DNA from: Agrobacterium vitis
GTDB lineage: Bacteria > Pseudomonadota > Alphaproteobacteria > Rhizobiales > Rhizobiaceae
Assembly (NCBI RefSeq): GCF_013337045.2
Contig: NZ_CP118260.1
Coordinates: 1,074,001-1,138,000 of the forward strand
DNA length: 64,000 nucleotides
Reading direction: 5' to 3'
Below the pieces are notes generated by a model. It searched no databases. It was not told the DNA's origin and was given only the letters and a program-made list of their open reading frames with translations. Positions within the stretch are counted from its first letter, which is position 1, and each line of letters begins with the position of its first letter. This document shows, piece after piece, positions 62,943 to 64,000 of this stretch. A program made the position numbers and the translations under genes.

Positions 62943-64000
62943 TTATTTCTGCGCCGGTTTGCCGAGAACGATAGCGTCATCCGCCTCCCAGCAAACGGCA
63001 ATGGCTTCGCCTACCTTGACCGGATGCGCATGGAAGGCGGCATCGGTCAGGATGGCAGTAAAGTCTTCGATGCCCGCACCACTCAGCATCAGCTTCACGG
63101 TGGAACCTCGATATTCGACATTGGTGACAGAGCCGGTGAAGCCAAGGCCCGGGACTTGGCTCTGGCCGATCCGCACATGGTCGGTGCGCACCGCGATATC
63201 GGCGGGCTCGCCGATGACCGCTTTGCCGGTGGCCGCGAAATCTGCGCCGCCTGCGACTGATATCATCGCGATCTCATCGGCAACGCTGGTGACGCGGCCC
63301 GAAATGACATTGTGATCGCCCATGAAACGAGCGACGAAGGCTGAGGCCGGACGCTCGAATACGGTGCGGGGCGCGGCAGCCTGTTCGATACGGCCATCGT
63401 TCATAATCACGATCAGGTCGGCCAGCGCCATCGCCTCTTCCTGGCTATGGGTCACATGCACGAAGGTGATGCCAAGCGAGGTCTGGAGCTTCTTCAACTC
63501 GGCCCGCATGCGGATTTTCAAAAACGGATCGAGTGCTGACAGCGGTTCGTCCAGAAGAAGCGCTTCCGGGTCGGTAATCAAGGCGCGTGCCAGCGCTACA
63601 CGCTGCTGCTGTCCACCGGAAAGCTGGGCAGGGCGGCGATCCGCATAGGCCTCTAATTGCATCAATTGCAGCATCTCCATCGCCTTGGCGCGGCGGGTGG
63701 CTTTGTCGATGCCCTTCATTTTCAAGCTGAACGCGACATTTTCGGTAAGGTCGAGATGCGGAAACAACGCATAGGACTGGAACATCATCGCCGTGCCGCG
63801 CGCAGCGGGCGCCAGATCGGTGATGTTGGTGTTGCCCAGCAGAATATCGCCTGTCGTGACGGTCTCGTGGCCGGCAATCATCCGCAACGTCGATGTCTTG
63901 CCGCAACCGGAAGGGCCGAGCAGGCAGCAATAGGTGCCGGCCGGAATTTTCAGACTGATGCTGTGAACGGCTGTTGTATGGCCGTAAACCTTGGTAACGG
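62943..64000 (-). CDS. Polyamine-type ABC transporter ATP-binding protein (5' end outside the window)
   Basis: The gene runs off the right edge, so the start is not seen; 352 codons are. Walker A is GPSGCGKTSTLRM, the signature LSGGQQQRVALARAL with ALLLDEPLSALDP, and the H-loop THSQEEAM. A C-terminal TOBE domain follows (about 120 residues). The reading frame passes the internal Met at 63887, so that codon is not the start. It leads the ABC operon as far as the window shows. Confidence 0.95.
   Translation of the reverse strand, partial: VTKVYGHTTAVHSISLKIPAGTYCCLLGPSGCGKTSTLRMIAGHETVTTGDILLGNTNITDLAPAARGTAMMFQSYALFPHLDLTENVAFSLKMKGIDKATRRAKAMEMLQLMQLEAYADRRPAQLSGGQQQRVALARALITDPEALLLDEPLSALDPFLKIRMRAELKKLQTSLGITFVHVTHSQEEAMALADLIVIMNDGRIEQAAAPRTVFERPASAFVARFMGDHNVISGRVTSVADEIAMISVAGGADFAATGKAVIGEPADIAVRTDHVRIGQSQVPGLGFTGSVTNVEYRGSTVKLMLSGAGIEDFTAILTDAAFHAHPVKVGEAIAVCWEADDAIVLGKPAQK

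Noticed and set aside
63887..63889. Internal Met codon as start of the last ATPase gene
   Set aside because: It lies after the Walker A motif; the frame stays open with conserved sequence to the window edge, so the gene is truncated by the window.
1..64000. Search for mobile elements, CRISPR arrays, tRNA or rRNA genes
   Set aside because: No transposase, integrase, regular direct-repeat array, tRNA-like cloverleaf or rRNA sequence was seen by reading; a software scan could not be run.

Overview
The window reads as a chromosomal segment of an alphaproteobacterium of the Rhizobiaceae (Agrobacterium / Allorhizobium / Rhizobium type). This rests on gene content: a cyoABCD-SURF1 operon, dctA divergent from dctBD with a sigma-54 promoter, a rhizobial rhaR-STPQUK plus rhaDI rhamnose locus, an ExsH-like RTX/GH16 glycanase, and a GH3-PA14 beta-glucosidase resembling Agrobacterium coniferin beta-glucosidase. 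GC content is fairly high, coding density is about 90 percent, and ATGA stop/start overlaps are frequent. I saw no insertion sequence, prophage, CRISPR array, tRNA or rRNA.

Layout. 1-4651 (minus): bo3-type quinol oxidase cyoABCD followed by a SURF1-like gene cut by the window edge. 5012-7231 (plus): an ECF sigma factor with an overlapping anti-sigma factor gene, then a BI-1/YccA membrane protein. 7328-8739: divergent pseudoazurin and NnrU genes. 8917-10344: secreted GH16 glycanase. 10418-15229: dctA against dctBD. 15259-16813: a TetR gene and one or two very small membrane proteins in an AT-richer stretch.

16860-37501 is a large catabolic block that looks built for N-acetylglucosamine-containing conjugates. 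It has a minus-strand GntR / SIS deaminase / NagA / ROK kinase operon and a plus-strand Gfo/Idh oxidoreductase with a carbohydrate ABC transporter. A divergent RpiR-controlled pair of operons follows: NTF2-like protein, M81 metallopeptidase and DSD1-type PLP enzyme on one side; RidA, RpiR, SDR, GH20 hexosaminidase and a second M81 peptidase on the other. An MFS carrier and CutC follow. GH20 plus kinase, NagA and deaminase give a full route from GlcNAc conjugates to fructose-6-phosphate. The two M81 enzymes, the DSD1 enzyme and RidA suggest that a D-amino-acid or 3-hydroxy-amino-acid part is also degraded. This is the best candidate here for an undescribed pathway.

37506-44903: a YciA-type thioesterase, a TetR gene divergent from a GH3-PA14 beta-glucosidase, a two-component system divergent from a PepSY protein, and a DUF1003 membrane protein. 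45010-55928: complete L-rhamnose uptake and catabolism, with a perfect 19-bp inverted repeat pair between rhaD and rhaR. 56052-59086: an FAH-family hydrolase and a GAF-GGDEF-EAL protein. 59019-64000 (minus): a polyamine-type ABC transporter whose operon ends in an Asp/Glu/hydantoin racemase; its last bases overlap the convergent GGDEF-EAL gene. All three substrate-binding-protein genes that have a downstream ABC gene in the same operon are followed by a strong hairpin.
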